Source: Vallitalea sp.
GTDB lineage: Bacteria > Bacillota > Clostridia > Lachnospirales > Vallitaleaceae
Length of the DNA stretch: 64,000 nt
Reading direction: 5' to 3'
Assembly: GCA_025210515.1 (NCBI GenBank)
Contig: JAOARM010000032.1
Location: 52,290 to 116,289, forward strand
Of this stretch, positions 8,890 to 18,277 are shown piece by piece. Position 1 is the first letter of the stretch, and the number at the start of each line of letters is the position of its first letter. The notes below the pieces were generated by a model. That model saw nothing but the letters and a program-made list of their open reading frames with translations, was not told the origin of the DNA and made no database searches. Made by a program: the position numbers and the translations under genes.

Positions 8890-9522
8890 ATGGAAGATAA
8901 TGTTATTAGAAACAACCAAGTTAATCTAATAGGGAAAATACATTCAGATTTTGAGTTTAGTCATGAAGTATATGGAGAAGGATTTTATAATTTTAGTGTA
9001 GAAATATCTAGACTAAGTGATAATTCCGATATTATTCCTATATTAGTTTCCGAACGATTGATTAATACGAAAGAAGATATGAAGGGAAAACTTATTGATA
9101 TTCAAGGACAATTTCGGTCATATAATAGGCAAATTGATGGAAAGAATAGATTAGTTTTGACTGTTTTTGCAAGAGAGATATCGCTTCTTAATGAAGATGA
9201 AATAAAGAGAAATCCTAACTACATATATTTAGATGGGTACATATGTAAGTCACCTATGTACAGAACAACACCTTTTGGAAGAGAAATTACAGATATACTT
9301 CTAGCAGTGAATAGACCATATAATAAATCTGATTATATTCCATGTATATGTTGGGGAAGAAATGCTAGATATGCTGAAAAATTTAATGTTGGCGATAGAA
9401 TAAAAATATGGGGAAGAATACAAAGTAGAGAATATCAAAAGAAATTAAGCGATACTGAGTCAATAAGTAAAGTAGCATATGAAGTGTCTATTTCAAAGAT
9501 TGAAGTGAATGAAGAAGAGTGA
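8890..9522 (+). CDS. Single-stranded DNA-binding protein with two OB folds
   Basis: A 210-residue protein with two successive OB-fold modules. The first (about 8-100) has NQVNLIGKI. The second (about 105-205) has YIYLDGYICKSPMYRTTPFG and IPCICWGRNARYAEKFNVGD, the typical SSB strand order. Tandem-OB SSB-like proteins of this length occur in Clostridia alongside the normal Ssb and probably bind ssDNA in repair or uptake. The glutamate-rich tail is short. GAAGGGAGATAAGG precedes the start, and a terminator follows at 9527. Confidence 0.82.
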   Translation: MEDNVIRNNQVNLIGKIHSDFEFSHEVYGEGFYNFSVEISRLSDNSDIIPILVSERLINTKEDMKGKLIDIQGQFRSYNRQIDGKNRLVLTVFAREISLLNEDEIKRNPNYIYLDGYICKSPMYRTTPFGREITDILLAVNRPYNKSDYIPCICWGRNARYAEKFNVGDRIKIWGRIQSREYQKKLSDTESISKVAYEVSISKIEVNEEE

Positions 9523-9526
9523 TATG

Positions 9527-9556
9527 AGTCAGAGAGTATTCTTTGACTTATTTTTT
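9527..9556 (+). terminator. Terminator of the SSB-like gene
   Basis: AGTCAGAGA and TCTTTGACT form the stem, followed by TATTTTTT. Confidence 0.7.
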
Positions 9557-9593
9557 ACCATAGTAAATCTAGACACAATTTATTATTAATAGT

Positions 9594-9646
9594 TTAGAAT
9601 GTATAGGGTAATAGGGAGAAATATGAAGCTTACTCTATACATTCTA
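9594..9646. repeat. Palindromic repeat, short copy
   Basis: TTAGAATGTATAGGGTAA is followed 17 bases later by its near-perfect inverse TTACTCTATACATTCTAA, an 18-bp stem with one wobble pair. The arm GAATGTATAGGGTAATA also forms the arm of the larger palindrome at 14825-14923, so this is a dispersed palindromic repeat. It may also terminate feoB transcripts. Confidence 0.7.
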
Positions 9647-9669
9647 AGTATAAATCTATATTAATAATA

Positions 9670-11829
9670 CTATACAAGCCCTAATAATCTTGATGCTTGA
9701 GCCACAATAAAGCATAGTACTATACCAGTTATAGTAGGTATTATAAATGAAACCAATGTCCATTTCTTACTTCTAGTTTCTTTGAAAATTGTTATGAGTG
9801 CTGTTCCACAAGGAAAGTGATTTAATGAAAATAGCATTGTACATATGGCAGTAAGCCAAGTCCAGTTATTAGCAACTAACAATTTTCTTAGTGATTCTAA
9901 ACTATCAAGTTCTATCATAGCACCAGTTGACATATAGCTCATAATAAGTATAGGTATAACAATTTCATTAGCTGGAAAACCCAGTATAAAAGCCATTAAT
10001 ATATAACCATCTAACCCAATAAGAGAGGCAAAAGGATCAAGAAAGTTAGCACAGTGAGCCAGAATGCTTATATCTCCCACGATTATATTTTGTAGTATCC
10101 ATATTATAATACCAGCAGGCGCGGCGATTATTATTGCTCTACCTAGAACAAATAATGTTCTATCAATTAATGATCTAACTAATATTTTGCCAACTTGTGG
10201 TTTTCTATATGGAGGTAGTTCAAGTGTAAATGATGATGGAAGACCTTTTAATATAGTTTTTGATAATATTTTTGACATAGCAAAAGTAATGAAAACTGCT
10301 AATACAATAGTAAGTAATATAACAAGTGTACCAATGATTGATGAGAACTTACCCCTTATACCAGCTATAAAAATTGTAGCTAATGCAATTAGAGTTGGAA
10401 ATCGGCCATTACAAGGAACGAAGTTATTGGTTATTATTGCGATAAGTCTTTCTCTAGGAGATTCAATAATTCTACAAGATGTAATTCCAGCAGCATTACA
10501 TCCAAAACCCATACACATTGTAAGACTTTGCTTACCATGAGCACAGCATTTTTTGAAAAAATAGTCTAAGTTGAAAGCAACTCTAGGTAAATAACCTAAA
10601 TCTTCAAGTAAAGTAAATAGTGGAAAAAATATTGCCATAGGAGGTAACATTACAGAAATTACCCAACCTAGCGTTCTGAATAGACCTAATACTAGTATAC
10701 CATGTAACCATTTAGGTGCATTAATCCACATAAAAAACTCAGTAAGTTGCTCTTCCAAACTATAGAAAGCACTTGATAACATGGAAGAAGGATAATTAGC
10801 TCCGATTATAGTTATATAAAAGATGATTCCTAATAACAATAGCATTATTGGAATACCTAATGTTTTGGAAGTAATTATTTTATCAATTTTATTATCAATA
10901 TCTTTTTTATTACTTTTAGCTTTTTCTTTATGTACCACTTTATGACTTATGGATTCAGCTTTATTAATTATGTTGGAAACAACTTTTTCTCGTAAAGTAT
11001 TAATGTTAATATTGTGTACAGATTCTAAATGTTCCTTTATAGATATTATCTTAGAAGTTAATTTATCATAATTAGATAAGTTAATATGTAAATATTGTTC
11101 AATTGATTTTATTATAGATATATCACCGTCAAGCAATCTAAGCGAAGTCCATCTTATAGGCAAGTGATTTTCGCCTATAACAGATAATAAACAAGGTGAA
11201 AGTTCATCAACAGATTCTGTTATTTGTTCATCATATTTTAGTTTATATGGTGTATAAGAAGTATTATCAATTATTAGATTATGTAAGCAACTTTTGAGTT
11301 CGTCTAAACCTATTCCATCACGAGCATTAGTACCTATTACTGGAATACCAAGTTCAGTAGATAATTGTTTGAAATCAATATGAATACCCTTTCTATTAGC
11401 TTCATCAATTAAATTAACACAAAGTATGACATTATTAGTTATTTCAAGTATTTGAAGCACTAGATTAAGATTTCTTTCCAAACAGGTACTATCAGCTACG
11501 ACGATAACAGCATGTGGATTACCAAAACATATAAAATTTCTTGCAATTTCTTCTTCAACAGAATTAGATAAGAGGGAGTAAGTTCCTGGAAGATCAACAA
11601 GTACATATTCATTTTCTTTGTGAGTAAAAGTACCTCTCGCGTTAGAAACAGTTTTGCCGGGCCAATTTCCTGTATGTTGTTTTAAGCCAGTTAAAGCATT
11701 AAAAACTGTGCTTTTTCCAGTATTAGGATTTCCTGCCAAAGCGATAACTATATCATTTTCAGAATGCAAATCAATGTTAAAATTATCTTTCAAAGTTTTT
11801 AGACCTGTAGACTGATTTGTAAGTCCCAT
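9670..11829 (-). CDS. feoB: Ferrous iron transporter FeoB
   Basis: Fe(II) uptake protein of the inner membrane, about 719 residues. The N-terminal GTPase shows GNPNTGKST (G1), NWPGKTV (G2 region), DLPGTYS (G3) and NLIDEA (G4). The membrane part contains the Gate motif with the conserved cysteine in FGCNAAG and the later NHFPCGTA. ATG 11829 has AAGGAGG 10 bases upstream; TTG 11835 is an alternative. FeoA lies directly upstream in the same operon, and a DtxR-family regulator is divergent, so iron- or manganese-controlled expression is likely. Confidence 0.97.
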   Translation of the reverse strand: MGLTNQSTGLKTLKDNFNIDLHSENDIVIALAGNPNTGKSTVFNALTGLKQHTGNWPGKTVSNARGTFTHKENEYVLVDLPGTYSLLSNSVEEEIARNFICFGNPHAVIVVADSTCLERNLNLVLQILEITNNVILCVNLIDEANRKGIHIDFKQLSTELGIPVIGTNARDGIGLDELKSCLHNLIIDNTSYTPYKLKYDEQITESVDELSPCLLSVIGENHLPIRWTSLRLLDGDISIIKSIEQYLHINLSNYDKLTSKIISIKEHLESVHNININTLREKVVSNIINKAESISHKVVHKEKAKSNKKDIDNKIDKIITSKTLGIPIMLLLLGIIFYITIIGANYPSSMLSSAFYSLEEQLTEFFMWINAPKWLHGILVLGLFRTLGWVISVMLPPMAIFFPLFTLLEDLGYLPRVAFNLDYFFKKCCAHGKQSLTMCMGFGCNAAGITSCRIIESPRERLIAIITNNFVPCNGRFPTLIALATIFIAGIRGKFSSIIGTLVILLTIVLAVFITFAMSKILSKTILKGLPSSFTLELPPYRKPQVGKILVRSLIDRTLFVLGRAIIIAAPAGIIIWILQNIIVGDISILAHCANFLDPFASLIGLDGYILMAFILGFPANEIVIPILIMSYMSTGAMIELDSLESLRKLLVANNWTWLTAICTMLFSLNHFPCGTALITIFKETRSKKWTLVSFIIPTITGIVLCFIVAQASRLLGLV

Positions 11830-11847
11830 TAACAAATATCCTCCTTA

Positions 11848-12099
11848 TTAATTAATGCATTCTACTACTATTTTTGATGATTCTTCTGAACGAAGAGCTA
11901 TTACAGCTCCTCTTACTTCATATGCTATTGGATCACCAGAGGGGCTTTTATATAGAGCTTTAATTTGAGTTTTTTTTACTAAGCCTAAGTCTAGAAGCCT
12001 TCGTTTGGTAATACCATCAGCTAATAATTTTTTTAGAATACATTTACTACCAATATCCAATTTATCTAATGTCATAATTTTACCAGTTATTGTAATCAC
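11848..12099 (-). CDS. feoA: FeoA-family small protein
   Basis: An SH3-like cytosolic partner of FeoB, up to 83 residues: LDKLDIGSKCILKKLLADGI, then the conserved RRLLDLGLVKKTQIKALYKSP and GDPIAYEVRGAVIALRSEES. It is 18 bp upstream of feoB. The start is uncertain: GTG 12099 lacks a good RBS, and the family start near ATG 12075 has only a weak one. Confidence 0.92.
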   Translation of the reverse strand: MITITGKIMTLDKLDIGSKCILKKLLADGITKRRLLDLGLVKKTQIKALYKSPSGDPIAYEVRGAVIALRSEESSKIVVECIN

Positions 12100-12247
12100 C
12101 TCGTATAATAATCAAAGTTAGCCGAAAGAAACTTTTATTACTCATTTAAAATAATATATGGTGAGTACAACTATTTTGGTGCATGTCTTATATAAAAAAG
12201 TTTATTTTCTTTGTAATAACCAGATATTAAATTAAAGAGGGGAGAAG

Positions 12248-12757
12248 ATGATAATGAAATCATCAGAATTTTATACTTTTCGTGGATATGAAATAATTGA
12301 TAGAGAAAAAAACGTACTAACGCCAAGTATGGAAGACTATTTGGAAATGATATATAGGATGTGTCTAGAAGATAGTAATATTAGAATGAATATATTAGCA
12401 AAACATCTAAATGTAAGAACATCATCTTCTACTAAAATAGTACAAAAACTTGCCAAAATAGGATTAGTTAATTATGAACCGTATAGCTTAATAAGCCTTA
12501 CGGATAAAGGAATGGAGGTAGGGAAGTTTTTATATGAAAGACATATAATTATTGAAAAGTTTTTATTTCTAATTGGAGTTGAGAATACTACGTTAAAAGA
12601 TACAGAACTAATTGAACACTATGTAAGTCCTAATTTAGTAATAAAATTTAATCAGTTGAATAGATTTTTTATGGATAATAAAGATGTTTTAGATAAGTAT
12701 AATTCATATATTAAAACTAACATGGAAAATAAAATGTCAGCTGATAATCAATATTAA
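12248..12757 (+). CDS. DtxR/MntR-family metal-dependent repressor
   Basis: A 169-residue regulator with the family opening LTPSMEDYLEMIYRM, a winged helix (about 45-95; VRTSSSTKIVQKLAKIGLVN) and the dimerisation/metal part ERHIIIEKFLFLIGV. The SH3-like third domain is absent, as in MntR. It probably senses Fe(II) or Mn(II) and represses the divergent feoAB operon. The 148-bp intergenic space contains the imperfect inverted pair TTACTCA/TGAGTA (about 12138-12176), a candidate operator. The RBS GAGGGGAGAAG sets the start. Confidence 0.9.
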   Translation: MIMKSSEFYTFRGYEIIDREKNVLTPSMEDYLEMIYRMCLEDSNIRMNILAKHLNVRTSSSTKIVQKLAKIGLVNYEPYSLISLTDKGMEVGKFLYERHIIIEKFLFLIGVENTTLKDTELIEHYVSPNLVIKFNQLNRFFMDNKDVLDKYNSYIKTNMENKMSADNQY

Positions 12758-12806
12758 CCAGCTGACTAAATATTATTTCATGTAACTACACATAATATAG
12801 TTCTTA

Positions 12807-13568
12807 TTAATTATTCTCTATAACATTTTGCATATCATACATACCTGGAGATTTTTCACTAAGGAATTTTGCTGCATTAACAGCGCCAACAGCAAAAATA
12901 TCTTTGGAAAGTGCACTATGGTTAAGTTCAATCACTTCATCTTTTCCAGCAAATATAATAGAGTGTTCACCAACTATAGTACCACCTCTAACAGCGTGTA
13001 TTCCTATTTCTTTTGAATCACGTTTAGTTCTTGTAGTAGACCTATCATAAGTATAGTTGTATTTATTATCAAGAGATTCATTAATGGAATCAGCAAAAGC
13101 TAATGCAGTTCCACTTGGTGCATCTATTTTTTGATTGTGATGCTTTTCTATGATTTCAATATCAAAATTGGCTGAAGCAAGTGTACGTGCAGCCTTTTTC
13201 ACTAAGTTAAGTAAAAGATTAACTCCAAGTGACATATTAGCAGATAACAAAATTGCAATCTCTTTACTAGATTCATTAACCATAGTAATCTGGTCGTTGT
13301 CAAGACCAGTAGTACATAATACAATTGGTATTTTTCTAGATTTTGCATAGTTTAGTAAGTTAGGGATAGCTTTTGGAGTAGAGAAGTCAATAATAACATC
13401 TGCATCAATGTCCACAATATTAATATCGGAATAGACTGGGTAAGAATTATCTATATTATTAGTAATATCAACTCCTGCTACAATAGTAGTATCATCAGAT
13501 TCTTCAACAATAGTTGAAATAACCTGACCCATTTTACCATTACAACCATGCATTATAATTCTAGTCAT
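12807..13568 (-). CDS. dapB: 4-hydroxy-tetrahydrodipicolinate reductase
   Basis: Second enzyme of the lysine/diaminopimelate branch: reduces hydroxy-tetrahydrodipicolinate with NAD(P)H. It has 253 residues, with the Rossmann motif HGCNGKMGQV at residues 7-16, the substrate loop EKHHNQKIDAPSGTA and RGGTIVGEHSI near the end. AAAGGAG precedes the start. It is 114 bp downstream of dapA in an operon headed by a lysine riboswitch. The product also feeds diaminopimelate for the cell wall and dipicolinate for spores. Confidence 0.97.
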   Translation of the reverse strand: MTRIIMHGCNGKMGQVISTIVEESDDTTIVAGVDITNNIDNSYPVYSDINIVDIDADVIIDFSTPKAIPNLLNYAKSRKIPIVLCTTGLDNDQITMVNESSKEIAILLSANMSLGVNLLLNLVKKAARTLASANFDIEIIEKHHNQKIDAPSGTALAFADSINESLDNKYNYTYDRSTTRTKRDSKEIGIHAVRGGTIVGEHSIIFAGKDEVIELNHSALSKDIFAVGAVNAAKFLSEKSPGMYDMQNVIENN

Positions 13569-13682
13569 TGTAAAACTCCTTTCGTAAAACTTTTTCAGTA
13601 GTATATTTTGTCATATAATATATTTCTCATTACTGTATACAAACTAAGCTTGAAGATAGGAGATATTTATATTAAATACCTT

Positions 13683-14570
13683 CTATATAATAGTTATACC
13701 ATAATTACTCATTGCAGTTGATAGTCTTTTAATATTATGTGGTTCCATATCAGTAAGTGGTAAACGACATGGACCAGATGGAAGACCTAAGATGTTCATA
13801 GCTGTCTTAACTGGCATAGGGTTAACTTCACAGAAAAGAGCATTAATAAGTTCATGCATTTTAAGTTGTATGTCAAGACTACCTTTAGTATCTCCATTTA
13901 AGTATTTTATTACTAAATCATGTGTTTCTTGAGGTAATATATTTGCTACAACAGAAACAACACCTTTGCCACCTAATGAAAGTAGAGGAACTATTTGATC
14001 GTCGTTACCTGAATATAAATCAAGTCTACCTTCACATTTATATACTAAATCAGTAATATGTGCAATATTACCGCTAGCTTCCTTAATTGCAACTATATTA
14101 TCTACTTTCGACAATGTAGCGGCTGTATCAGCATTAATATTAAGACCAGTTCTAGATGGTACATTATATAGCATAATTGGAATATCAACACTATTAGCTA
14201 TAGATGTAAAATGTTTAACTAATCCTTTTTGAGTTGTTTTATTATAGTATGGAGTAACTTGTAATAAACCATCAGCTCCAAGTTGTTCCGCTTTTTTTGA
14301 TAATTCTATTCCATGAGCGGTATCATTACTACCAGTTCCAGCAATTACAGGAACTCTTTTATTAGTTCTATCAACTGCTACCTTAATACACTCTAAATGT
14401 TCTTCATCATTCATAGTAGATGCTTCACCAGTAGTACCACATATAACAATACAATCAGTATTGTTAGCTATTTGAAAATCAATTAATTTCTCTAATCCTT
14501 CATAATTAACACTCATGTCATCATTAAAAGGTGTGATGATAGCTACACCAGATCCAGTAAAAATTGACAT
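13683..14570 (-). CDS. dapA: 4-hydroxy-tetrahydrodipicolinate synthase
   Basis: Condenses pyruvate with aspartate semialdehyde. This is a 295-residue class I aldolase barrel. Visible features are the pyruvate-binding CGTTGEAST, the tyrosine in TPYYNK, the catalytic lysine in VAIKEASGN and YSGNDD. GAGGAGGTTTTGAT precedes ATG 14570. It is the first gene after the lysine riboswitch, but is separated from its terminator by 430 bp that hold a palindromic repeat. Confidence 0.97.
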   Translation of the reverse strand: MSIFTGSGVAIITPFNDDMSVNYEGLEKLIDFQIANNTDCIVICGTTGEASTMNDEEHLECIKVAVDRTNKRVPVIAGTGSNDTAHGIELSKKAEQLGADGLLQVTPYYNKTTQKGLVKHFTSIANSVDIPIMLYNVPSRTGLNINADTAATLSKVDNIVAIKEASGNIAHITDLVYKCEGRLDLYSGNDDQIVPLLSLGGKGVVSVVANILPQETHDLVIKYLNGDTKGSLDIQLKMHELINALFCEVNPMPVKTAMNILGLPSGPCRLPLTDMEPHNIKRLSTAMSNYGITII

Positions 14571-14824
14571 ATCAAAACCTCCTCAAATTTTATGTCCCCT
14601 TTAGTATAGCTTTTTTTCATAAAAACATCAACTAAAGGAAATGTTTTGTATAGTTACTGTTGTTAGACTGTATAATACTTTATCTTACTAATATTATATT
14701 TGTTGTGTCATAGGAAAGTTCAATAATTTAGCATAGGAGATTAAGCAATTGCCATATCTATCAAAGAAACTCTCAAACAACTATAAAATTCCCAATGCTA
14801 GAATAGTTCCACAAAACTAGCGGA

Positions 14825-14923
14825 GAATGTATAGGGTAATATGGAGCACGAGCCAAGGACGGCGAGGTCAGCTGTTTTAATCAGGACGATTAACCAGCTG
14901 ACGTAATATTACCCTATACGTTC
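14825..14923. repeat. Large interrupted palindromic repeat
   Basis: The outer arms GAATGTATAGGGTAATAT (14825-14842) and ATATTACCCTATACGTTC (14906-14923) pair with one mismatch. The inner arms GTCAGCTG (14867-14874) and CAGCTGAC (14895-14902), extended by TTTAATC/GATTAA, form a second stem. A GC-rich segment (14843-14866) is unpaired between them, unlike the surrounding AT-rich DNA. The outer arm is shared with the repeat at 9594. It lies inside the dapAB leader between riboswitch and gene. 14571-14824 and 14924-15000 contain no gene. Confidence 0.75.
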
Positions 14924-15000
14924 GTAGCGGAAGCTACCATAAGTATTTATTTACTATCTAACACAACACCTAGTTCCTAGTAATAGTAAGGGATTACATA

Positions 15001-15275
15001 TAAAAAACAGTCGACATAGTATGCCGACTGTGAATAATCAATAAATAATATCACTAGTAGCACACCACATAAAATAGTTCTCCATAATATAGTTCTATAT
15101 AGACTATTATACATGACAGTTATATAGCTATTAACTATATCCCCAGATAGAAAATATAAACAGGCATTTTCCTCTTCGGCATGGTTCCCTTTCAATAATT
15201 ATCACATTTGCCTGTACAAATCTAATTATCTACTGATGAAACATGCACCTCTACATTTTCTTTTAGAAAGTATAG
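15001..15275 (-). ncRNA. Lysine riboswitch with terminator, upstream of dapA
   Basis: Read on the minus strand, the conserved blocks of the lysine (L-box) aptamer appear in order: GTAGAGGTGCATG (15254-15242), AAAGGGAACC...GCCGAAGAGG (near 15190-15165), CTGGG (near 15140), ATAACTGTCAT (near 15120-15105) and ATGGAGAACTATTTT (near 15090-15071). These match the known motifs AGAGGUGC, GCCGAAG, CUGG and GACUGUCA. The aptamer is followed by the hairpin at 15007-15031 and a T run, so lysine should cause termination before dapA. A 72-codon open frame inside it is spurious. Confidence 0.93.
15007..15031 (-). terminator. Riboswitch terminator
   Basis: ACAGTCGACAT and ATGCCGACTGT form an 11-bp stem with a 3-base loop. 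On the minus strand it is followed by TTTTTT at 15006-15001. Confidence 0.9.
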
Positions 15276-15315
15276 CACTTATCTAAAAGATTAATTAACT
15301 ATTAAATTTTGTATA

Positions 15316-15344
15316 ATGATATCATTAATAACTTACTTTGTCAA
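15316..15344 (-). promoter_or_regulatory. Promoter of the lysine riboswitch-dapAB operon
   Basis: On the minus strand, TTGACA (15344-15339), 17 bases, then TATCAT (15321-15316). It lies about 40 bp upstream of the riboswitch aptamer. Confidence 0.75.
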
Positions 15345-15368
15345 ATTAAAATTGTAAAGAGCAGTTGA

Positions 15369-17255
15369 CTAAATAAGCTTTTCTAAGATTTTATTACTTC
15401 TTTCAATAAATTTAGTCATTGATTCTGGTGAAAGTTGTTTATGACTAATCATTGCTAAATCATATATTTGCTCACAGAAAATATTAGTATTTTCACTATC
15501 TTTATTATCTATAATATACTTAACTAATCTATTCTTTTTATTAAGTAAAAGACTTTCGTTACTTGGCATCATAGCACTGTCCATACCAAACATACCGTAC
15601 ATTTTACTCATATCTTGCATTCTACGAGATTCTTCAGGTAATATAATCATAGCTGATATATCTTCTGATTTTAAGTTTTCAATAGAAATATTTAGGTTCT
15701 CATTATTAAGAGCTTTTCTAAATATACCTTGAACTTCTTCTTGAAGCTCTTTATTTTCTTCTTCGCTAGAAGAATCTTCATCTTTTAATGTATCAGTAAG
15801 ATCAGCATCAATTCTAGCAAATTTAATTTCTTGTTCTTTCATTTCGATATGAGAAATAAAAGGTTGATCAATAGTTGTGTTCATTATTACAGCTTCCATA
15901 CCATGATCTTTAAACATTTTAATATATTGTGCTTGAAGAGTTTCATCAGTTACATAATATAATTTATTTTCATGTTTATCTTTATTTCTTTCTAAGTATT
16001 CAGGAAGTGTTACATAATCACCACTTGTAGTTTTGTATAAAACTATGTCTTTGGCTTTATCAAAAAACTTCTCGTCTTTTAAACAACCGAATTTAATAAA
16101 TGGGTTAATGTCATCCCAGAATTTTTCATAGGATTCTTTATCTTTTTTATATAATGAATTAAGTTTATCTGCCACTTTCTTAGTGATATAAGAAGATATT
16201 TTCTTAACAAATCCATCATTTTGTAAGAAGCTTCTAGATACATTAAGTGGTAAGTCTGGACAATCTAGAATTCCTTTTAATAATAATAAGAATTCAGGAA
16301 TAACTTCTTTAATATTATCTGCAACGAATACTTGATTATTGTATAATTTTATTTGACCTTCCATAGTATCAAACTGATTACCTAACTTAGGGAAATATAG
16401 TATTCCTTTTAAGTTAAATGGATAGTCCATATTAAGATGAATCCAGAATAATGGTTCTTTGAAATCCATAAATGTTTTTCTGTAGAATTCTTTATATTCT
16501 TCGTCAGTACACTCATTAGGCTTTTTAAGATATAAAGGTGTTGTATCATTAAGTGGAGTAGGTTCTACTGGTTCTTTTACTTCACCTTCTGAATCAGTAT
16601 CTTCTACTTTTTCTTCTTCTTTATTAGCATTAGTGAAATAGATTTCGATTGGCATAAGAGAACAATATTTCTCTATAGTGTTCTTAACTGTGTATTCATT
16701 TAAGAAATCTTTTCCGTCTTCTCCAAGATATAGAGTAATTGTAGTACCTCTTTCTGATTTATCACTATCACTCATTTCATATTCATTACCACCGTCACTA
16801 ATCCAACGAACAGCAGTAGCGTTTTCTTTATATGAAAGTGTATCAATCTGAACTTTTTCAGATACCATAAATGAAGAGTAGAAACCAAGACCAAAATGTC
16901 CAATGATCTGATCTTCATTAGCTTTATCTTTATATTTATTTAAGAAATCTTCTGCACCAGAAAAAGCTATTTGGTTAATATATTGCTTAACTTCTTCATC
17001 AGTCATACCAATACCATTATCTATAAATGTAAGAGTCTTTTCTTTATCATCAAATATAACTTCTATTTTAAATTTGTTATCTTCTGGTAGACTAGCTTCT
17101 CCCATTAACTCAAGTTTTTTTAATTTTGTTATTGCATCACAACCATTTGAAATAAGCTCTCTAATGAATATGTCATGATCTGAATATAACCATTTCTTTA
17201 TTATTGGAAATATATTTTCACTATGAATAGATAAATTCCCTTTTTCTGTACTCAT
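15369..17255 (-). CDS. htpG: Molecular chaperone HtpG (Hsp90)
   Basis: An ATP-dependent cytosolic chaperone of 628 residues. The GHKL ATPase domain shows ELISNGCDAITKLKKL (here NGCDA instead of the usual NASDA), DNGIGMTDEEV and GHFGLGFYSSFMV. The middle domain contains RSFLQNDGFVKKISSYI, and a dimerisation domain follows. An acidic insert at about residues 200-225 (EEEKVEDTDSEGEVKEPVEP) is longer than in E. coli. The start ATG at 17255 has AAGGAGGAG upstream; an in-frame extension to 17342 has none. It is monocistronic, with a tandem repeat upstream. Confidence 0.97.
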   Translation of the reverse strand: MSTEKGNLSIHSENIFPIIKKWLYSDHDIFIRELISNGCDAITKLKKLELMGEASLPEDNKFKIEVIFDDKEKTLTFIDNGIGMTDEEVKQYINQIAFSGAEDFLNKYKDKANEDQIIGHFGLGFYSSFMVSEKVQIDTLSYKENATAVRWISDGGNEYEMSDSDKSERGTTITLYLGEDGKDFLNEYTVKNTIEKYCSLMPIEIYFTNANKEEEKVEDTDSEGEVKEPVEPTPLNDTTPLYLKKPNECTDEEYKEFYRKTFMDFKEPLFWIHLNMDYPFNLKGILYFPKLGNQFDTMEGQIKLYNNQVFVADNIKEVIPEFLLLLKGILDCPDLPLNVSRSFLQNDGFVKKISSYITKKVADKLNSLYKKDKESYEKFWDDINPFIKFGCLKDEKFFDKAKDIVLYKTTSGDYVTLPEYLERNKDKHENKLYYVTDETLQAQYIKMFKDHGMEAVIMNTTIDQPFISHIEMKEQEIKFARIDADLTDTLKDEDSSSEEENKELQEEVQGIFRKALNNENLNISIENLKSEDISAMIILPEESRRMQDMSKMYGMFGMDSAMMPSNESLLLNKKNRLVKYIIDNKDSENTNIFCEQIYDLAMISHKQLSPESMTKFIERSNKILEKLI

Positions 17256-17330
17256 ATTAAAACTCCTCCTTGTATCTGTATACTTTAAATTTTCTTTTGT
17301 AAATATTATTGTATAGCAAATCTCCACACG

Positions 17331-17525
17331 AAGCATCTTCATTAACGTTAGGGAAACTTTCCTTCCGCAGAAATTTGCTACGCAAAACGTGACATAGTCA
17401 CTTTTCTTGTGCTATAGGAAAATTGTTTAATTTAGTTAATGAAGTAAAAGCATCTTCATTAACGTTAGAGAAACTTTCCTGTCGCAGAAATTTGCTATGC
17501 AAAACGTGACATAGTCACTTTTCTT
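17331..17525. repeat. Two copies of a 78-bp hairpin-rich direct repeat
   Basis: Positions 17331-17408 and 17448-17525 are near-identical (4 mismatches, offset 117). Each copy contains several small inverted repeats: GAAG-cat-CTTC, TTTGC-tac-GCAAA (TTTGC-tat-GCAAA, no pairing change at the stem) and GTGAC-ata-GTCAC. They fill the 357-bp gap upstream of htpG, where its promoter must lie or be read through. No gene lies between 17256 and 17612. Confidence 0.85.
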
Positions 17526-17612
17526 TTATAAAAATATAATAAATGTATTTTATATAGATGTCAAGAAAAAATTAGCACTCATCTAAGACGAGTGCTAACA
17601 ATGTATTAATTA

Positions 17613-18101
17613 TTAAACTGCTATATTATGTTTTTTGAAAAATTTCTTAATGGAATTATCCCAGTAGTTTTCTAATGTTTTATCTAATGTAAACACTTTA
17701 ATAGAAGTTCCTGTTGTACATTTTAATGAGTTATCTTCATATAAAATATTAATAAATAAGCCGTTAACATTATTGGCTGTTACATTTAATTGGTTTTTTG
17801 ATAAAATGTTATTTATTTTATTATGAGGTAAAGAAAAAACAATTTTAAGACTTGTAGGTGGTTTGTTTCCTTTTATTATATTGAAAATAATATCTTTTAT
17901 TTCTATCCATGTTATCAGTTTTCTATCTCCTAGAATTTCTTTTTCATCTGTAGATAAATATTTTTTGTTAATATCACAAGATATATTAAACTTAGTAAGA
18001 GTAGATACCTCTACACTTGAAACTTCAAATTCATCAAACATCTGTTCTTTTAATAAATTATTCATGAAAAGTTTTACGTCAACTATATCGAAAGACACCA
18101 T
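17613..18101 (-). CDS. DUF5721-family protein
   Basis: A 162-residue soluble protein: SFDIVDVKLFMNNLLKEQMFDEF, then WIEIKDIIFNIIKGNKPPTSLKIVFSL (split here from memory of DUF5721 members, which open with the same motif). Function is unknown. The start at 18101 is set by GGAAAGGTG upstream; a longer in-frame version to 18137 has no RBS. It is divergent from the DNA glycosylase gene. Confidence 0.72.
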   Translation of the reverse strand: MVSFDIVDVKLFMNNLLKEQMFDEFEVSSVEVSTLTKFNISCDINKKYLSTDEKEILGDRKLITWIEIKDIIFNIIKGNKPPTSLKIVFSLPHNKINNILSKNQLNVTANNVNGLFINILYEDNSLKCTTGTSIKVFTLDKTLENYWDNSIKKFFKKHNIAV

Positions 18102-18277
18102 ATATAACACCTTTCCTTCCTTGAGTATATAATACATAACTACATCCTCTATTAAGTATTGTCTTAATGATACAAAATAGAGGTAGAACTTTCAATACTT
18201 TTATTGTAATATATATAGAGTATATTTAATATAGTCAGTTAGATTTTTGAATGTATATATATTAGGAGGAGTTTATT

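Noticed and set aside
10064..10540. 158-codon open frame opposite feoB
   Set aside because: Antisense shadow of the FeoB membrane domain; no RBS or family match.
14977..15195. 72-codon open frame on the minus strand
   Set aside because: It lies wholly within the lysine riboswitch and its terminator; the translated sequence has no family features.
17331..17525. CRISPR array
   Set aside because: Only two repeats of 78 bp with a 39-bp spacer and no cas genes in the window.
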